59,090 bases of DNA. Origin: Rubrivivax sp. (GTDB lineage: Bacteria > Pseudomonadota > Gammaproteobacteria > Burkholderiales > Burkholderiaceae_C). A program made the position numbers and the translations under genes. The stretch covers positions 1-59,090 of the forward strand of contig JAEUPF010000037.1 in the NCBI GenBank assembly GCA_016790425.1. The letters run 5' to 3'. Each line of letters begins with the position of its first letter. The stretch's first letter is position 1. Under the pieces are notes generated by a model that saw nothing but the letters and a program-made list of their open reading frames with translations, did no database searches and had not been told where the DNA came from. This document shows, piece after piece, positions 56,069 to 59,090 of the stretch.

Positions 56069-56137
56069 TCACGCACATTGCGGCCTGCCGCTCATGCAAA
56101 TCGCGGCCTGCCGCTCACGCACATTGCGGCCTGCCGC
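56069..56137. repeat. Three 23-base tandem repeats at the end of the diguanylate cyclase gene
   Basis: Units 1 (56069-56091) and 3 (56115-56137) are identical. Unit 2 (56092-56114) differs at about four positions. All share GCGGCCTGCCGC. A fourth, degenerate start (TCATGCGAACTCG) is the stop codon and last codons of the minus-strand cyclase, so the array seems to have grown outward from that gene end, as at 12783-12856. Direct repeats without spacers exclude CRISPR. Confidence 0.92.
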
Positions 56138-57475
56138 TCATGCGAACTCGACGCGGTGCCGGCCGGCCGCCTTCGCGCGGTAGAGCGCGCGGTCGGCGGC
56201 CTGCACCAGCGCCTCCGTGCTCAGGCGCGGCTCGCTGCCGGCGAGCGCGCCGCCCAGGCTCAGCGTGACGAAGGGCGCCACCGGCGAATCGCCATGCACC
56301 AGGTGTGCGTCGTCCACCGCAGCCAGCAGCCGCATCGCCTGCGTCATCGCGGCGTCGCGCGTCGTGTGCGGCAGCAGCACCGCGAACTCCTCGCCGCCGT
56401 AGCGCGCCACGAGGTCGGTGGGGCGGCGGGCGCGCGCCGCCAGCACCTGGGCCACCTGGCGCAGGCAGCGGTCGCCCTGCTGGTGGCCGTGCAGGTCGTT
56501 GTAGCGCTTGAAGTGGTCGACGTCGACCAGCAGCAGCGCGAACGGCGTGCCGTGGCGCTCCAGCCGCGACACCTCCTCGGCTAGCCGGCGCTCGAAGTGG
56601 CGACGGTTGGCGATGCCGGTCAGTTCGTCCGTTTCCGACAACTGCTCCAGCCGCGCCCGCGCCTCGTCGAGCTGCGCGTTCAGCTCCACCAGGCGCTGCT
56701 CGCGCCGTACGAGCTCGGTGACTTCGGCGCGCACGCCGGCGATGCCGCCGTCGCGGGTGCGGCGCTCGTCGATGCGCAGCCAGCGGTTGCCCGGCAACTG
56801 CTGCAGGTGCGGCGAGGCCGGGTTGCGGTGCCGCTGCAGGCGCTCGGCCAGCCATTCGGCCTCGCGCCCGGCAGCCTGGGGGTACTGGCCGCGCGCCAGG
56901 CCGTAGCGCAGGATGTCCTCGAAGCGCGCGCCGGGGTTCAGCGCCGGCGCCGAGGTGGCATAGGTCTCGCGGTAGCGCGTGTTGCACACCACCAGCCGGT
57001 CGTCGGCGTCGTAAAGCGCGAAGGCGTCGGGAAGGGCTTCGATGGCATCGTCGAGCCGCTCGCGCGCCAGCCGGGCGTCGGCCAGCGCACGTTCTGCGAG
57101 TTCGGCCTTGGCGACCTGCTCGGTGATGTCGACGCTGAACGCGAGCAGGCTGCCGTCGGGCAGCGGCGTTTCGACGATGCGGCGCCAGCGGCCATCGGCG
57201 GTGCGGCGCACGAGCGGGCCCGTCGGCTGGGCGTGCTCGCGCAGCCGCTCGCGGACCCACTCCTCCTCGCGGCCCGCGGCCTCCGGGATCACGCCGCGCG
57301 CGACGGCACGGCGCAGGATGTCCTCGAAGCGGCGCCCCGGCTGTAGTTCATCGGCCAGCGCCGAGTACAGGCGCCGGAAGTCCGCGTTGCACAGCACCAG
57401 CCGGTCGTCGGCATCGTAAAGAACGATGCCGCAGGCGAGGTGGTCGAGCAGCCGTTGCCAGGCCTGGGCGTCCAT
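56138..57475 (-). CDS. Diguanylate cyclase with two PAS domains
   Basis: The 445-residue cytoplasmic protein makes c-di-GMP. Two PAS domains of about 115 residues (~10-120 and ~145-255) are similar to each other (GIVLYDADDRLVLCN and AFALYDADDRLVVCN), so they arose by duplication. The GGDEF domain carries GGEEF (360-364). An RxxD inhibitory site, RPTD (351-354), lies five residues before it, so product feedback is likely. It has no membrane segment. It is the last gene of queF-SET-cyclase. Confidence 0.92.
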   Translation of the reverse strand: MDAQAWQRLLDHLACGIVLYDADDRLVLCNADFRRLYSALADELQPGRRFEDILRRAVARGVIPEAAGREEEWVRERLREHAQPTGPLVRRTADGRWRRIVETPLPDGSLLAFSVDITEQVAKAELAERALADARLARERLDDAIEALPDAFALYDADDRLVVCNTRYRETYATSAPALNPGARFEDILRYGLARGQYPQAAGREAEWLAERLQRHRNPASPHLQQLPGNRWLRIDERRTRDGGIAGVRAEVTELVRREQRLVELNAQLDEARARLEQLSETDELTGIANRRHFERRLAEEVSRLERHGTPFALLLVDVDHFKRYNDLHGHQQGDRCLRQVAQVLAARARRPTDLVARYGGEEFAVLLPHTTRDAAMTQAMRLLAAVDDAHLVHGDSPVAPFVTLSLGGALAGSEPRLSTEALVQAADRALYRAKAAGRHRVEFA

Positions 57476-57505
57476 CGGCGAAGGATGTGCGGGAGAAGGC
57501 GGCGG

Positions 57506-57952
57506 CTACAGCGCGCCGCGGCACCCGGGGGCGCCGCAGCGGCAGGCGAGCTTGCCGTCGTGGTGCGTCTCGCCGTAGTCGACGGTGATCTCCTCGCCGG
57601 GCGCAATGGCTTGCCGCGCGTAGAACTCGACGCGGCCGTTGCGGATGACGAGGCGCGCGTTCGGCCGGCAGCTGTGGTTCGTGAAGCGCATCGGGTCGGT
57701 GCTCTTGCTGAAGTCGATGGCGCGCCGGGCCGACAGCTCGACGATCATGATGCGCTCGCTGCGCGTGGCGCGGATGCGCGCCTCCACGACGCTGATGCTC
57801 TCGCCGCGGATCTCGCCGATCTTCAGCCGCGGCGGGATCGGCTCGGCGGCAAAGGCGCCGTGGCCGTCGATGCGGCTGGCCTTCACCGCCACCGCGAATT
57901 TCTGGTAGCCAGGGCGCTCGACGCGCGGCAGCGGCACCTCGGCCGAGCGCAT
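57506..57952 (-). CDS. SET-domain protein lysine methyltransferase, bacterial
   Basis: The 148-residue protein is a compact SET domain that would methylate lysine in a protein, using SAM. Family marks are GHGAFAAEPI, RFTNHSCRPNARL, GEEITVDYGE and the post-SET cysteines in CRCGAPGCRG. It may bind zinc through these cysteines. It starts 7 bases after queF and precedes the cyclase by 30. The target is unknown; bacterial SET proteins are often called chromatin-type without evidence. Confidence 0.87.
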   Translation of the reverse strand: MRSAEVPLPRVERPGYQKFAVAVKASRIDGHGAFAAEPIPPRLKIGEIRGESISVVEARIRATRSERIMIVELSARRAIDFSKSTDPMRFTNHSCRPNARLVIRNGRVEFYARQAIAPGEEITVDYGETHHDGKLACRCGAPGCRGAL

Positions 57953-57959
57953 TCCGGTC

Positions 57960-58454
57960 TCAGGCCGCCGGCGGTGCTGCCGCCAGGCCTGCCAGCTCCA
58001 CGCGCGGCTGCGGCTTCCAGCCCTTCTGGCGCTGCTCGGCAGTGACGAAGGTGCGGATGCCGCCGCGCACGTACCAGTCGGCGTGGATGCGAACGAAGCG
58101 CGGCGCGATCGCGCGCACGAGGTCGTCGCAGATGGTGTTGGTCACCTTCTCGTGGAACGCGCCTTCGTTGCGGAAGGCCCAGAAGTACATCTTCAGGCTC
58201 TTCAGCTCGACGCAGAGCTTGTCCGGCACGATCTCGATCGTGAAGTGCGCGAAATCGGGCTGGCCCGTCAGCGGGCACAGGCAGGTGAACTCCGGAACGT
58301 CGAAGCGGATCGCGTAGTCGCGCTGCGGCGCCGGGTTCGGGAAGACCTGCAGGTCCTTGCTCGGCGCGCTCGGTGGCAGGGCACGCGGCAGGCGTTCGTT
58401 GAGCTTTTTTCGGGGCATCGAAAGCGGCTTCGCAGCAGGCGCTTCACGGGGCAT
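57960..58454 (-). CDS. queF: 7-cyano-7-deazaguanine reductase (preQ1 synthase), short form
   Basis: QueF reduces preQ0 to preQ1 with NADPH in queuosine synthesis for tRNA. The catalytic Cys is in [17 protein letters not shown], and [21 protein letters not shown] follows with the conserved Glu and His. The protein has 164 residues with the ATG at 58454; an ATG at 58418 would remove 12 residues and is equally plausible. It is divergent from smc over 160 bases that include a TATCAT hexamer (58497-58502) on the plus strand, a possible smc -10. Confidence 0.93.
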   Translation of the reverse strand: MPREAPAAKPLSMPRKKLNERLPRALPPSAPSKDLQVFPNPAPQRDYAIRFDVPEFTCLCPLTGQPDFAHFTIEIVPDKLCVELKSLKMYFWAFRNEGAFHEKVTNTICDDLVRAIAPRFVRIHADWYVRGGIRTFVTAEQRQKGWKPQPRVELAGLAAAPPAA

Positions 58455-58614
58455 GAAGCGGTGCTCGAGGAGGGCGTTTCACGAGGGGCGCGATGCTATC
58501 ATCCGCCGCCATTGCGCTCTCGAACGGGCGCATTTTTCCTTTCTGATTCAAGCACTTGCGCGCACGCATCGAAGACGCGCTGCGCCGCCTGCCTGCGACA
58601 CCTTCCGTCCCACG

Positions 58615-59090
58615 ATGCGCCTGGCTTCCATCAAGCTCTCGGGCTTCAAGTCGTTCGCCGAGCCCACCACGTTCCAGTTGCCCGGCCAGCGCGTCGGCGT
58701 GGTCGGGCCCAACGGCTGCGGCAAGAGCAACATCATCGACGCGGTGCGCTGGGTGCTCGGCGAGAGCAAGGCGAGCGAGCTGCGCGGCGAGAGCATGCAG
58801 GACGTGATCTTCAACGGCTCGGGCAACCGCAAGCCCGCCAGCCGTGCCAGCGTCGAGCTCGCCTTCGACAACACCGCGGCGCGCGCCGGCGGCCCCTGGA
58901 ACAGCTTCGCCGAGATCGCCGTCAAGCGCGTGCTCACGCGCGACGGCACCTCGAGCTACTTCATCAACAACCAGCCGGTGCGCCGGCGCGACGTGCAGGA
59001 CGTGTTCCTCGGCACCGGCCTCGGGCCGCGCGCCTACGCGATCATCGGCCAGGGCACGATCAGCCGCATCATCGAGAGCCGCCCCGAGGA
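58615..59090 (+). CDS. smc: Chromosome segregation protein SMC, N-terminal part (3' end outside window)
   Basis: The first ~158 residues of an SMC protein are present and the gene runs off the window. It opens with [16 protein letters not shown]. The Walker A is [16 protein letters not shown], and [12 protein letters not shown] and [20 protein letters not shown] are conserved SMC head segments. It would act with ScpA and ScpB in chromosome organisation, and a normal protein is about 1170 residues long. The ATG at 58615 fits the family start. Confidence 0.96.
   Translation, partial: MRLASIKLSGFKSFAEPTTFQLPGQRVGVVGPNGCGKSNIIDAVRWVLGESKASELRGESMQDVIFNGSGNRKPASRASVELAFDNTAARAGGPWNSFAEIAVKRVLTRDGTSSYFINNQPVRRRDVQDVFLGTGLGPRAYAIIGQGTISRIIESRPE

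Noticed and set aside
56069-56137. CRISPR array
   Set aside because: The 23-base units are direct and contiguous, without spacers, and no cas gene is nearby.

Overview
This is a GC-rich bacterial chromosome segment, densely coded, with intergenic gaps almost all under 200 bases. The proteins point to a beta-proteobacterium of the order Burkholderiales, in the Rubrivivax/Leptothrix/Piscinibacter part of it. Supporting features are a class I polyhydroxyalkanoate synthase with PhaB, a periplasmic high-potential iron-sulfur protein, a SelU-type selenouridine synthase, a large single-chain PurL, the succinylase branch of diaminopimelate synthesis, and an ImuA/ImuB SOS mutagenesis cassette. This placement is inferred from family composition only. 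I see no rRNA, tRNA, CRISPR array, insertion sequence or prophage, and no gene-free stretch longer than about 210 bases.

Layout. 1-3987: an ABC importer of the polyamine/PotABCD type (ATPase tail, binding protein, two permeases). 4114-7281: an SOS-controlled imuA-imuB cassette with a perfect LexA box, followed by a small helix-hairpin-helix protein where dnaE2 is often found. 7294-9813: an esterase, DUF3297 and DUF1015. 9842-11486: an isolated contractile-injection-system spike pair (VgrG plus PAAR). 11559-16008: trpS and a serine hydrolase on the minus strand, then purN and an RsmB-type methyltransferase on the plus strand. 16152-19613: a desaturase, a HiPIP and a degenerate GGDEF-EAL protein. 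19676-22690: a NUDIX hydrolase, two gentisate-type ring-cleavage enzymes and PgeF. 22802-25602: phaC-phaB.

25633-31388 (minus): a CHASE2 hybrid histidine kinase overlapping a FecR/LysM gene, then two small membrane proteins. 31498-36251 (minus): map-glnD-selU. 36309-41272: purL and a metal-dependent hydrolase. 41361-45813: a Tim44-like protein, YdcF, MsrA, two unknown proteins and lexA. 45979-47608: asparaginase, divergent from lexA across two LexA boxes, and a small secreted calcium-motif protein. 47621-55167 (minus): dapC-dapD-pilU-dapE-prmB-yheS, partly joined by 4-base overlaps. 55195-58454: an alpha/beta hydrolase, then queF-SET-diguanylate cyclase on the minus strand. The window ends inside smc.

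Most of this is ordinary chromosome. The points that stand out are: a VgrG that appears to lack its OB-fold; six genes whose -10 hexamer sits 6-7 nt before the start codon, implying leaderless transcripts; LexA control of imuAB and a shared lexA/asparaginase control region; a PhaC with a histone-H1-like Lys/Ala/Pro tail; a TrpS with an iron-sulfur-type cysteine pattern; and many short tandem repeats, both in frame and at gene ends.
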